Source: Pseudocitrobacter cyperus (lineage in GTDB: Bacteria > Pseudomonadota > Gammaproteobacteria > Enterobacterales > Enterobacteriaceae). From it: a stretch of DNA of 64,000 nt. Numbering within the stretch: position 1 is the stretch's first letter; each line of letters starts with the position of its first letter. The notes under the pieces were generated by a model. The model made no database searches and was not told the origin of the DNA. It saw only the letters and a list, made by a program, of their open reading frames with translations. Shown one piece after another: positions 1 to 7,783 of the stretch. The stretch spans positions 1,302,001 to 1,366,000 of the forward strand of contig NZ_JAYMYY010000001.1 in NCBI RefSeq assembly GCF_039889165.1. The letters run 5' to 3'. The translations under genes were made by a program, and so were the position numbers.

Positions 1-144
1 ATGCAGCGTAATTTGTGTGGCAAGGCACCACTGAATGAAAGAGCCCCAGTGCAGATAAAGCGTAAAGCCCGCAAGTAACGTCAGCGACGCCAGCAATATC
101 GCCCCGGGAGTACGCCAGCCGCGAGTAAGAACGAATGAAGTCAT
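1..144 (-). CDS. N-terminal fragment of a small-molecule/metal transporter-like membrane protein (partial)
   Basis: The reverse strand carries an open frame beginning with ATG at 144 and running off the window after 48 codons. Residues 1-11 are polar and basic (MTSFVLTRGWR), followed by one hydrophobic segment at about residues 14-31 and then a Trp/Gln/His-rich stretch ending QITLH. This N-terminal design (short basic head, one TM helix, then W..Q..Q..LH) resembles NicO-family nickel/cobalt efflux proteins of the HupE/RcnA-like group, but the conserved metal-binding HAxGPGH region would lie outside the window, so that reading is only a guess. The gene diverges from ybhA across about 200 bp. 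In E. coli the neighbour of ybhA is pgl, so this is a local difference. Confidence 0.5.
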   Translation of the reverse strand, partial: MTSFVLTRGWRTPGAILLASLTLLAGFTLYLHWGSFIQWCLATQITLH

Positions 145-345
145 AGGAGTGCCTGTCAAAAATTCTGCGGCAAGTATAGCAAGTTAACATCACAGGTCAT
201 TTACAGCAGTGATAGTTATTGTCATCAAAGGTGTCGGGAGCCGATTTTAGCGCCCGATGCTGAATGCTCCCCGCTAATTTTGCGGTGCCTGCGAGTCGGT
301 GTACCATCCAGCACAGAGAATTTAAACATGACCTGAGATACCACT

Positions 346-1164
346 ATGACTTCACGTGTGATTGCCCTTGATCTGGACGGAACGCTACTTACGCCGAAAA
401 AAACGCTGCTCCCCTCCTCACTGGAAGCGCTGAATCGCGCGAAAGAAGCGGGATATCAATTAATTATCGTGACTGGCCGCCATCACGTTGCCATCCATCC
501 GTTTTATCAGGCGCTGGCATTAGAAACGCCTGCCATCTGCTGTAATGGCACCTATTTGTATGATTACCACGCCAGAACGGTGCTGGAAGCCGACCCGATG
601 CCAGTCGATAAAGCCCAGCAGCTTATCACCATGCTGGATGAGTATCAGATTCATGGCCTGATGTATGTGGATGACACGATGATGTATCAGTACCCTACTG
701 GCCACGTGGTACGCACCAGCAACTGGGCACAGTCTCTGCCGGAAGCACAGCGTCCGTCCTTTACTCAGGTCGATTCACTGGCGCAGGCCGCCCATGACGT
801 CAAAAATGTCTGGAAATTCGCGTTAACCGACGAAGACCTGCCGAAGCTGAAAAAATTTGGCGAGCAGGTGGAAGAGATGCTGCAACTGGAGTGCGAATGG
901 TCATGGCACGATCAGGTGGATATCGCCCGTAAGGGGAACAGTAAAGGCAAACGCCTCACCCAGTGGGTGGAATCACAGGGGCTGTCGATGAAAGACGTGA
1001 TTGCCTTTGGTGATAACTATAACGATATCAGCATGCTGGAAGCGGCCGGTATGGGTGTGGCAATGGGTAATGCCGACGACGCGGTAAAAGCGCGCGCTAA
1101 CGTGGTTATCGGCGAAAATACCACCGACACCATCGCCGAATTTATCTATACCCGCTTGCTGTGA
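346..1164 (+). CDS. ybhA: HAD-family phosphatase YbhA (pyridoxal phosphate phosphatase)
   Basis: YbhA is a cytosolic haloacid dehalogenase-type sugar/pyridoxal phosphatase of the Cof (C2-cap) subfamily; the E. coli protein hydrolyses pyridoxal 5'-phosphate and sugar phosphates. The 272-residue product has the usual length. HAD motif I is DLDGT with nucleophile Asp9 and acid/base Asp11, motif II lies around VTGR (about residue 43), the conserved Lys is in KGNSKGKRL (about residues 198-206), and motif IV is FGDNYNDISML near residue 225. The start at 346 is the E. coli-like ATG. The gene converges on modC with no gap (stop at 1164, modC stop at 1165), so the two transcripts collide. High confidence in identity; the in vivo substrate is less certain. 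Confidence 0.95.
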   Translation: MTSRVIALDLDGTLLTPKKTLLPSSLEALNRAKEAGYQLIIVTGRHHVAIHPFYQALALETPAICCNGTYLYDYHARTVLEADPMPVDKAQQLITMLDEYQIHGLMYVDDTMMYQYPTGHVVRTSNWAQSLPEAQRPSFTQVDSLAQAAHDVKNVWKFALTDEDLPKLKKFGEQVEEMLQLECEWSWHDQVDIARKGNSKGKRLTQWVESQGLSMKDVIAFGDNYNDISMLEAAGMGVAMGNADDAVKARANVVIGENTTDTIAEFIYTRLL

Positions 1165-2223
1165 TCAGGCCGTGATTGAGACGCTCTTGATTTGCGCATA
1201 GAGCCACTGGCCTGGCTTCACCGCCAGGTCATCCTGCGCCCACGGGGTGATGCGCGCCCATAACGTTCTGCCGCTGACATCTAACTGCACTTCAATTTGC
1301 CCGCTATTGTCATAACACTGCACCACTTGTGCATGCAGCACGTTGCGAATGCTGGTATGCGCGGAGGGTTGCAGCACCAGCGAAACATCCGTCGCCTGGA
1401 TGCGTACCCTTACGGCAGAGTGTAGGGGCTTATCGAGTTTATTCACCCACAGATGCTGATCGCCCAGCGCCAGCGCAGTCATCGCATAGTACGGATGATG
1501 TTCCAGCACCGTCACACGCAAAATGGAGCTTTGTTGATCCTGGGGCAGCCAGGGGTGCATAACGCTACTCCCCCAAACATCCTCCAGGCTACCAAATGCT
1601 TTCACATTTCCCCCTTCCAGCACCAGTACCTTATCCGCCAGATGCAGGATCTCATCCAGCGAGTGGCTGACGTACAGCATCGGGATATTAATTTCATGCG
1701 CCAGGCGTTGCAGATAGGGCAACAATTCACGTTTTCGGGGAATATCAAGTGAGGCCAGCGGTTCATCCAGCAGGAGAAGTTCAGGCGCGGTCAGCAGCGC
1801 CCGGCCAATCGCCACACGCTGTTTTTCACCACCAGATAGACTGCCGGGTAGCCTATCAAGCAGGGCTTCAATGCCGAGTAGAGCCACCAGCTTATCGAAC
1901 TGGCTCTCCATATTTTTCGCCATGCCGTAGCGCAGATTGCCACGCACTTTATAGTGGGGGAACAGGCGCGCATCCTGAAAAACATAGCCCACCCGGCGTT
2001 TTTCCGGGGCAAGGCAAATGCCATTTTCGGCATCATTCAGTACCCGTCCATTAAGAACGATCCGCCCCTGCTCGGGTCGGGTCAGGCCGCTGATGGCGTT
2101 GATCAGTGAGGTTTTTCCGGCACCAGAAACGCCAAATACCGCAGTGATCCCACTGGCGGGCAGAGACTCGTTAATGCGCAGGCAATGCGTTCCCAGCGTT
2201 TGGCTAAAATTCAGCTCCAGCAC
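1165..2223 (-). CDS. modC: Molybdate ABC transporter ATPase ModC
   Basis: ModC is the cytoplasmic ATPase of the high-affinity molybdate/tungstate importer ModABC and powers uptake through ModB. The 352-residue protein has Walker A GVSGAGKT at residues 31-38, the Q-loop around Gln83 (VFQDARLF), the signature LSGGEKQR at 129-136, Walker B LLLLDEP at 149-155, and a C-terminal MOP-type oxyanion-binding domain (about 290-352). Translation appears to start with GTG at 2223, three bases after the modB stop, which suggests coupling. It is the last gene of modABC. The length equals that of E. coli ModC. Confidence 0.97.
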   Translation of the reverse strand: MLELNFSQTLGTHCLRINESLPASGITAVFGVSGAGKTSLINAISGLTRPEQGRIVLNGRVLNDAENGICLAPEKRRVGYVFQDARLFPHYKVRGNLRYGMAKNMESQFDKLVALLGIEALLDRLPGSLSGGEKQRVAIGRALLTAPELLLLDEPLASLDIPRKRELLPYLQRLAHEINIPMLYVSHSLDEILHLADKVLVLEGGNVKAFGSLEDVWGSSVMHPWLPQDQQSSILRVTVLEHHPYYAMTALALGDQHLWVNKLDKPLHSAVRVRIQATDVSLVLQPSAHTSIRNVLHAQVVQCYDNSGQIEVQLDVSGRTLWARITPWAQDDLAVKPGQWLYAQIKSVSITA

Positions 2224-2226
2224 AAT

Positions 2227-2916
2227 TCAGGCCCCTATACGTTGGCGGCTCAGACGCGCCAGCCATTCTGAAATCATCAGTGAAATCAGCGCCAGCACAA
2301 TGGAAATAAGACACAGACGCGCCGCCGCGCTTTCGCCGCCCGGAGTCTGAATCAGGGTATACATCGCCGAAGGGATGGTGCGGGTTTCACCAGGAATATT
2401 GGAAACAAACGTAATCGTTGCGCCAAATTCACCAAGAGAGCGGGCAAAGGCCAGCACTGTACCCACGATAATACCGGGCAAGGTGAGCGGTAGCGTTATC
2501 GTGCAGAAAACGCGCCAGCGCCCTGCCCCCAGCGTTCTCGCGGCCTGTTCCAGTTTGACGTCCACGCCCTCCAGCGCCAGGCGAATCGCCCGCACCATCA
2601 GCGGGAAAGACATCACCGCCGCCGCCAGCACCGCACCACGCCAGCTAAAGGCAAAGGTCAGACCGAACCAGTCATACAGCCAGGCGCCGATAAATCCGCG
2701 CCGCCCCATCGCAACCAGCAACAAATAGCCAACCACGACCGGCGGAAGCACCAGCGGCAGGTGGATAAGGCTGTCGAGCAGCGCTTTGCCGGGAAAATTA
2801 CGCCGAACCAACAGCCAGGCAAAGAAGATCCCAAAGGGCAAACTGAATAAAACTGCCAGAGATGAAACTTTCAGGCTAAGCAGCACCGCCTGCCATTCGG
2901 GATCCGTCAATATCAT
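2227..2916 (-). CDS. modB: Molybdate ABC transporter permease ModB
   Basis: ModB is the inner-membrane permease subunit of the molybdate importer and works as a homodimer with ModC. The 229-residue product is strongly hydrophobic with about five TM segments and carries the binding-protein-dependent permease EAA loop near residues 121-140 (EQAARTLGAGRWRVF), which docks on ModC. Its ATG lies inside the end of modA: the two genes overlap by 4 bp, typical of a translationally coupled operon. Length and sequence match the E. coli family closely. Confidence 0.97.
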   Translation of the reverse strand: MILTDPEWQAVLLSLKVSSLAVLFSLPFGIFFAWLLVRRNFPGKALLDSLIHLPLVLPPVVVGYLLLVAMGRRGFIGAWLYDWFGLTFAFSWRGAVLAAAVMSFPLMVRAIRLALEGVDVKLEQAARTLGAGRWRVFCTITLPLTLPGIIVGTVLAFARSLGEFGATITFVSNIPGETRTIPSAMYTLIQTPGGESAAARLCLISIVLALISLMISEWLARLSRQRIGA

Positions 2917-3689
2917 TGTTGTGTGGTAAATCCATATTGTTTAAAGATTGCCGAGGCCTGTGGCCCCTTCAGATAGTCGTAGAACGCAGTGACAGCATCA
3001 TTTTTATGGCCGTCGATAATCGCCAGCGGATACTCTACTTTCTGGTGAGAATCTTCCGGGAAGGTGCCGACCACTTTTACCCCTTTACTGGCAACCGCAT
3101 CAGAACCGTAAACAATACCCAACGGAGCTTCGTTACGTTCCACCAGCGCCAGTGCGCCGCGAACATCTTCAGCCGGAGCCAGTTGTGAAGACAGCGTATC
3201 CCACGCCCCCAGTTTTTGCAGCGCTTCTTTCGCGTAGATCCCCGCCGGAACGTGATCAGGATCGCCAACCGCCAGACGCCCCCCTTTTAGCAGGCTGACC
3301 CAGTCGGTTTTCGCGCTGATGGTGATTTCGCTCTGTACGCTGGCTTTTGGTGCCACAACCACCAGGCTATTGCCAAGCAGGGTTTTACGCGAAGACGTAT
3401 CGATCGCTTTTTTACCTGCCGCATAGTCCATCCATTTCTGATCGGCGGAGATAAAGAGATCGGCAGGCGCACCGGCCTCGATTTGACGAGCCAGAGTTGA
3501 AGAAGACGCAAACGAGGAAACGACATCCACATTCTTCTCTTTTTTATACTCTTTAGCGATATACTGCATCGCATTCGTCAGCGAAGCCGCAGCAAAGACG
3601 GTGATTTTACTTTCATCTGCCAACGCCTGACCAGCAACTGAGAGCGCAAGTGTAGCGCCAGTAACCAAACGTAACCATGAACCTGCCAT
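2913..3689 (-). CDS. modA: Periplasmic molybdate-binding protein ModA
   Basis: ModA captures molybdate or tungstate in the periplasm and delivers it to ModBC. The 258-residue precursor has a signal peptide of about 24 residues (cleavage after QALA, mature protein from DESKITVF). The ligand-binding motifs AASLTNAM and SFASSSTLARQIEAGAPADLF are intact. It is the first gene of modABC and lies directly downstream of a ModE palindrome at 3709-3732, which predicts repression when molybdate is plentiful. Confidence 0.97.
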   Translation of the reverse strand: MAGSWLRLVTGATLALSVAGQALADESKITVFAAASLTNAMQYIAKEYKKEKNVDVVSSFASSSTLARQIEAGAPADLFISADQKWMDYAAGKKAIDTSSRKTLLGNSLVVVAPKASVQSEITISAKTDWVSLLKGGRLAVGDPDHVPAGIYAKEALQKLGAWDTLSSQLAPAEDVRGALALVERNEAPLGIVYGSDAVASKGVKVVGTFPEDSHQKVEYPLAIIDGHKNDAVTAFYDYLKGPQASAIFKQYGFTTQQ

Positions 3690-3708
3690 TTCTCACTCCT
3701 GTTAATAC

Positions 3709-3732
3709 CGTTGTATATAAATAAATATAACG
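3709..3732 (-). promoter_or_regulatory. ModE operator in the modA promoter
   Basis: The 24 bp from CGTTGTATATA to AATATAACG form a near-perfect AT-rich palindrome (CGTT.TATA...TATAACG). This agrees with the known ModE consensus of inverted TATA-containing arms ending in AACG. It lies 19 bp upstream of the modA start, so molybdate-bound ModE should block RNA polymerase here. The ModE gene itself is at 4124-4912. Confidence 0.85.
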
Positions 3733-3805
3733 ATAAGTCGACGGGTTTCCCAGCGTTAATTCATGACGTTTAAGAGGGTTATCGGCAGAAAGAGGGAGGG
3801 ACTTA

Positions 3806-3836
3806 AAAATAAAAACGCCCGGAGGAGACCGGGCGT
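3806..3836 (-). terminator. Intrinsic terminator after acrZ
   Basis: An 8-bp GC stem ACGCCCGG/CCGGGCGT (3815-3822 with 3829-3836) has a 6-nt loop and, on the reverse strand, is followed by a T-rich run (read from A residues at 3806-3814). It lies just past the acrZ stop and should separate acrZ from modABC. Confidence 0.85.
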
Positions 3837-3845
3837 CGGGGTAAA

Positions 3846-3995
3846 TCAATGGTTCTGCGTGCGGTTATCTTTATGGCCGACGCCAGAAAAGATGTTGAAC
3901 ACTTCACCGAGTCCGTAAATCAGCCCCATAATGATGGCCATTACGACGGGCACCATGATTACGGCAAAAACCAGACTTTTCAGCAGTTCTAACAT
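3846..3995 (-). CDS. acrZ: AcrAB-TolC efflux pump accessory small protein AcrZ
   Basis: This 49-residue single-pass inner-membrane protein binds AcrB and modulates export of some substrates such as chloramphenicol. The translation begins MLELLKSLVFAVIMVP and contains one TM helix with the Pro-containing bend known for AcrZ, followed by GLGEVFNIFSGVG and a short polar tail. The length equals E. coli AcrZ (formerly YbhT). The ATG is at 3995, and a clear terminator follows the stop. It sits between modA and modE as in E. coli. Confidence 0.95.
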   Translation of the reverse strand: MLELLKSLVFAVIMVPVVMAIIMGLIYGLGEVFNIFSGVGHKDNRTQNH

Positions 3996-4123
3996 GGTTT
4001 ACTCCAGACATTATGTTTACCTTATTGTAACCATCTACGGGAGAAATACACTCCCTTTTGTGCGGTGCGCTTTGCCCCTGCCCCTATTTAGGTCACAATA
4101 ACCTTTTTATCAGGACGTTCGTT

Positions 4124-4912
4124 ATGCAGGCAGAAATCCTTCTTACTCTCAAGCTTCAGCAACGCCTGTTCGCCGACCCGCGCCGCATTGCGCTGCTAAA
4201 ACAAATTGCGCAAACCGGCTCTATCAGCCAGGGCGCGAAGAATGCCGGCATCAGCTATAAAAGCGCCTGGGATGCCATTAATGAAATGAATACGTTAAGC
4301 GAGCAGGCTCTGGTTGACCGCGCGACCGGCGGCAAAGGCGGCGGCGGCGCGGTTCTTACCCGTTACGGACAGCGCCTGATTCAGCTCTACGATCTGCTGG
4401 CGCAGATCCAGCAAAAAGCCTTCGATGTATTGAGCGATGACGATGCTCTCCCACTCGATAGTCTGCTGGCGGCCATTTCCCGTTTTTCATTGCAAACCAG
4501 CGCGCGCAATCAGTGGTTTGGCACCGTCACCCGTCGCGATCACCAGCAGGTGCAACAGCACGTTGATATTTTACTCGCCGACGGTGAAACGCGCCTGAAG
4601 GTGGCGATCACCGCCCAAAGTGGTGAACGTCTCGGGCTCGACGAAGGTAAAGAGGTGCTGGTATTACTGAAAGCGCCGTGGGTAAGCGTAACCCGCGATC
4701 CGGAACAGGCTCGCGATGCCGATAATCAACTGGCCTGCCGCATCAGCCATATTCAACGCGGCGCTGAACAGTGCGAGGTGTTGATGTCGCTGCCGGACGG
4801 GCAAACCCTGTGCGCCACGTTGCCGCTGGATAACGCGACGGAGCTGGAAGAAGGTGCCGATGTCACAGCATATTTTAATGCTGACCGCATCATTCTCGCC
4901 ACGTTGTGCTGA
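4124..4912 (+). CDS. modE: Molybdate-responsive transcription regulator ModE
   Basis: ModE is a dimeric DNA-binding protein that represses modABC and activates molybdoenzyme operons when it binds molybdate. The chosen ATG at 4124 gives 262 residues, the E. coli length, starting MQAEILLTLKLQQRLF; an in-frame upstream start at 4058 would add an unconserved 22-residue tail. The N-terminal winged helix-turn-helix covers about residues 20-115 (GSISQGAKNAGISYKSAWDAI is the recognition region). Two MOP-type molybdate-binding repeats follow (about 120-262), including the TSARNQ and KAPWV motifs. It diverges from acrZ and precedes modF. Confidence 0.96.
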   Translation: MQAEILLTLKLQQRLFADPRRIALLKQIAQTGSISQGAKNAGISYKSAWDAINEMNTLSEQALVDRATGGKGGGGAVLTRYGQRLIQLYDLLAQIQQKAFDVLSDDDALPLDSLLAAISRFSLQTSARNQWFGTVTRRDHQQVQQHVDILLADGETRLKVAITAQSGERLGLDEGKEVLVLLKAPWVSVTRDPEQARDADNQLACRISHIQRGAEQCEVLMSLPDGQTLCATLPLDNATELEEGADVTAYFNADRIILATLC

Positions 4913-4979
4913 GGCCATTGACATCGTGAAGTGAAAGACGTATCCCTGATAAAAACCGCTGCAAAAAATGGGATACACA

Positions 4980-6449
4980 ATGTCATCATTGCAAATTTCG
5001 CAAGGCACGTTTCGTCTTAGCGACACAAAAACGCTGAAAATTGAGCACCTGACCCTGCGGGCCGGTGAAAGCTGGTCCTTTGTCGGCAGCAACGGCAGCG
5101 GCAAATCGGCTCTTGCCCGCTCGCTTGCCGGGGAGCTCCCGCTGCTCGGAGGCTCGCGTGAATGCCAGTTCACCCGCATCACTCGCCTCTCCTTCGAACA
5201 ACTGCAAAAACTGGTGAGCGATGAGTGGCAGCGCAACAATACCGACTTACTCAGCCCCGGAGAGGATGACACAGGTCGCACCACGGCGGATATTATTCAG
5301 GACGACATCAAAAACGCAGCGCGCTGCGCTGAGCTTGCCGCGCGCTTCGGCATCAGCCACCTGCTCGCTCGTCGCTTCAAATATCTCTCCACAGGCGAAA
5401 CACGCAAAACTCTGCTTTGTCAGGCACTGATGGCCGACCCCGATTTGCTGATCCTCGACGAACCATTCGACGGGCTGGATGTCGCCTCACGCCAGCAACT
5501 GGCGGAGCATCTTGCGCAGCTCAGCGAGGCGGGTTATACGCTGGTGCTGGTACTTAATCGTTTTGATGATATCCCGGCGTTCGTTCCGTTTGCCGGGGTG
5601 CTTGCCGACTGTACGCTTACGGAAACGGGCGAGAAAGAGAGCCTGCTGGCACAAACGCTGATTGCCCAACTGGCGCACAGCGAAAAGCTGGCGGGTATGA
5701 CATTGCCGGAACCCGATGCCCCCTCAGCGCAGCGCTCAATTGCTGACGACACACCGCGCATTGTACTGCGCGATGGCGTCGTATCCTGGGACGATCGCCC
5801 GATTATCAACCACCTGAGCTGGACTGTCGCCCCCAATGAACACTGGCAAATTATCGGCCCGAACGGGGCAGGTAAATCAACGCTTTTAAGCCTCGTTACC
5901 GGCGATCACCCGCAGGGTTACAGTAACGACCTGACGCTATTTGGCCGCCGCCGCGGCAGCGGTGAGACCATCTGGGATATTAAAAAGCATATCGGCTATG
6001 TCAGCAGCAGCCTGCATCTTGACTACCGCGTCAGCACCACGGTGCGCAATGTGATTATTTCCGGTTACTTTGATTCTATCGGCATTTATCAGGCGGTATC
6101 AGATAAACAGCGTAAACTGGTCGATCAGTGGCTCGCAATTCTCGGAATGGATACCCGTACCGCCGATGCCCCCTTCCACAGTCTCTCCTGGGGCCAGCAG
6201 CGACTGGCGCTGATCGTCCGCGCGTTGGTCAAGCATCCCACGCTGCTTATCCTCGATGAACCCTTGCAGGGGCTTGACCCACTCAATCGTCAGGTAGTGC
6301 GCCGTTTTATTGACGTGCTGATCGGCGAGGGAAAAACACAATTGCTGTTTGTCTCTCACCATGCGGAGGATGCGCCAGACTGCATTACCCATCGGCTGGA
6401 ATTTATTGCCGACGGAGAGGGTTACCGCTATCAATTAGGCAAAATATAA
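4980..6449 (+). CDS. modF: Duplicated ABC ATPase ModF
   Basis: ModF is a soluble protein with two fused ABC ATPase domains. It is linked genetically to molybdate metabolism, although its biochemical role is not established. The ATG at 4980 gives 489 residues, matching E. coli ModF (490); the upstream in-frame ATG at 4968 adds only three unconserved residues. Domain 1 has Walker A GSNGSGKS (about 36-43) and Walker B LLILDEPF; domain 2 has GPNGAGKS (about 293-300), LSWGQQR as its signature and LLILDEPL. No TM segment is visible. It probably forms an operon with modE, 67 bp upstream. Confidence 0.94.
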   Translation: MSSLQISQGTFRLSDTKTLKIEHLTLRAGESWSFVGSNGSGKSALARSLAGELPLLGGSRECQFTRITRLSFEQLQKLVSDEWQRNNTDLLSPGEDDTGRTTADIIQDDIKNAARCAELAARFGISHLLARRFKYLSTGETRKTLLCQALMADPDLLILDEPFDGLDVASRQQLAEHLAQLSEAGYTLVLVLNRFDDIPAFVPFAGVLADCTLTETGEKESLLAQTLIAQLAHSEKLAGMTLPEPDAPSAQRSIADDTPRIVLRDGVVSWDDRPIINHLSWTVAPNEHWQIIGPNGAGKSTLLSLVTGDHPQGYSNDLTLFGRRRGSGETIWDIKKHIGYVSSSLHLDYRVSTTVRNVIISGYFDSIGIYQAVSDKQRKLVDQWLAILGMDTRTADAPFHSLSWGQQRLALIVRALVKHPTLLILDEPLQGLDPLNRQVVRRFIDVLIGEGKTQLLFVSHHAEDAPDCITHRLEFIADGEGYRYQLGKI

Positions 6450-6455
6450 ATATTC

Positions 6456-6484
6456 GGGCCCCAATTCATGGGGCCCATCTTATA
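6456..6484 (+). terminator. Hairpin after modF
   Basis: A perfect 7-bp stem GGGCCCC/GGGGCCC (6456-6462 with 6470-6476) around an AATTCAT loop follows the modF stop by a few bases. The tail ATCTTATATATA is only moderately T-rich, so it is a plausible but not ideal intrinsic terminator. Confidence 0.6.
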
Positions 6485-6616
6485 TATAAAGACAATCTTA
6501 ATCCTGTATTAACTAAAATTAAAAAGTGAAACGCCAGTCGCAGGAATAAAATTACCGCGCACGTTGGCTATTTAGCGCTGACAATGATGTCGGCGATGTT
6601 ACTTACAGGAAAATAT

Positions 6617-7534
6617 ATGAATCTGTCGTTTAGATTTTTCCGTACGCATTGCGTATTTCTCAGCTTTCTTTTTGCGCTCTCCTTTAATGTCTTTGCGGCC
6701 AATAAATCGGAACCCCAACAGGCCGATGACCCGGTAGAGATTGCCTATGCGGCGATGGAACGCGTGGCTGTCCCTGGCCCGGCGACCATTCCCCTGGGCG
6801 AAAAAGCGTCCATTCAACTACCGAAAGGTTATGTCTATTTTCCACCGAAAGAATCGTCAGTATTTATGACGGAACTGGGAAATTACGTCGATGATGCGAA
6901 TTTTTATGGTTTAATTTTCCATATGGATATCGCCGGATTTATTTCAATTGATTATGACAACTCGGGTTATATTAAAGATGATGACGCGAAAGAGTGGGAT
7001 GCCGATGAGTTACTTGAAAGCCTGCGCGAAGGCACCAAAGAAGGCAATAAGGATCGCGTGAAAAAAGGTATCCCGGCCATTGAAGTGATTGGTTGGGTAG
7101 AAAAACCCAGCTACGATGCCACCACCCACCGTCTGATTTGGTCTGCCGCATCAAAAGACATTGGCAGCAATGTGCCCATGAAAGAGCAAGGTGTGAACTA
7201 CAATACCTACCTGCTGGGTCGTGAGGGTTACTTCGAACTGAACCTGATCACCGATCGCGGTAACGTGGATGCCGCCAAACCACTGACCAAAACGTTGCTT
7301 AACGCGGTGAGCTTTAACGAGGGTCAGCGATACAGCGACTATAACGCCAAAACCGATAAGTTGGCTGAATATGGCCTTGCCGCGTTGATTGGGGGCATTG
7401 CCGCGAAGAAAATCGGTCTGCTGGCTATGATTGGCCTTACCTTGCTCAAGTTCTGGAAAATCGCCGCGATTGCGGTGGTGGCTTTCGGCGCCGGGCTAAA
7501 ACACCTGGTCTTCCGCAAAAAATCTGACGACTGA
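6617..7534 (+). CDS. DUF2167 membrane protein of unknown function
   Basis: The ATG at 6617 follows an AGGA ribosome-binding site by 6 bases and gives 305 residues starting MNLSFRFFRTHC; an upstream in-frame ATG at 6584 lacks this site. Residues 8-28 form a signal-type hydrophobic segment ending VFAANK. The long middle part (about 30-240) is polar and resembles DUF2167, including LGEKASIQLPKGYVYFP and the GREGYFELNLIT block. The C-terminus has two close hydrophobic helices (about 255-295) and a basic cytosolic tail (FRKKSDD). Most of the protein should therefore be periplasmic, anchored by C-terminal helices. No function is established for DUF2167. K-12 has no gene of this type between modF and galE, so this is a local insertion. 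Confidence 0.8.
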   Translation: MNLSFRFFRTHCVFLSFLFALSFNVFAANKSEPQQADDPVEIAYAAMERVAVPGPATIPLGEKASIQLPKGYVYFPPKESSVFMTELGNYVDDANFYGLIFHMDIAGFISIDYDNSGYIKDDDAKEWDADELLESLREGTKEGNKDRVKKGIPAIEVIGWVEKPSYDATTHRLIWSAASKDIGSNVPMKEQGVNYNTYLLGREGYFELNLITDRGNVDAAKPLTKTLLNAVSFNEGQRYSDYNAKTDKLAEYGLAALIGGIAAKKIGLLAMIGLTLLKFWKIAAIAVVAFGAGLKHLVFRKKSDD

Positions 7535-7548
7535 GTCGCCTTTCCTCA

Positions 7549-7581
7549 CTGCGCCAGCGCTGCTTTGTTGCGCTGGCGCAG
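7549..7581. terminator. Strong 12-bp hairpin downstream of the DUF2167 gene
   Basis: CTGCGCCAGCGC at 7549-7560 is exactly complementary to GCGCTGGCGCAG at 7570-7581, with a 9-nt loop TGCTTTGTT. There is no T-run afterwards, so it may end transcription with Rho or protect the upstream mRNA end rather than act as a simple intrinsic terminator. Confidence 0.55.
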
Positions 7582-7689
7582 CATCAAGCCGTTACACAAA
7601 AATTCACTGCGCATTTTTAAGATTTATACGATTAACCATAACAAACTGAAAAATAAGAATTAATTTCAAACCCTACTTTTATACGTTTA

Positions 7690-7705
7690 GTGTAAACGAT
7701 TCCAC
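7690..7705 (+). promoter_or_regulatory. gal external operator OE
   Basis: GTGTAAACGATTCCAC is the 16-bp GalR/GalS operator, identical as I recall it to OE of the E. coli gal promoter. It lies immediately upstream of the CRP site. Its partner OI is at 7803-7818, inside galE. Confidence 0.93.
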
Positions 7706-7707
7706 TA

Positions 7708-7726
7708 ATTTATCCCATGTCACACT
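7708..7726 (+). promoter_or_regulatory. CRP site of the gal promoter
   Basis: The TTTATCCCATGTCACAC region has one good CRP half-site (TCACA at 7720-7724) and a weak second half, just as in E. coli gal. It lies about 41 bases upstream of the inferred P1 start, the position from which cAMP-CRP activates P1 and represses P2. Confidence 0.8.
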
Positions 7727-7740
7727 TTTGCCTTCTCTGG

Positions 7741-7758
7741 TATGCTATCTTCAATACA
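7741..7758 (+). promoter_or_regulatory. Overlapping gal P2/P1 -10 elements
   Basis: TATGCT at 7741-7746 corresponds to the P2 -10 element, and TATCTT at 7746-7751 lies where P1 TATGGT is found in E. coli. The inferred P1 start near 7758 leaves a 26-base leader before the galE ATG, matching the known architecture. The assignment rests on alignment from memory. Confidence 0.7.
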
Positions 7759-7783
7759 TACCATATGCCTAATGGAGCGAAAA

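Noticed and set aside
4058..4123. A longer N-terminus for ModE starting at 4058.
   Set aside because: The additional 22 residues (Cys-rich, ending FIRTFV) are not found in the family and the ATG at 4124 gives the standard 262 residues.
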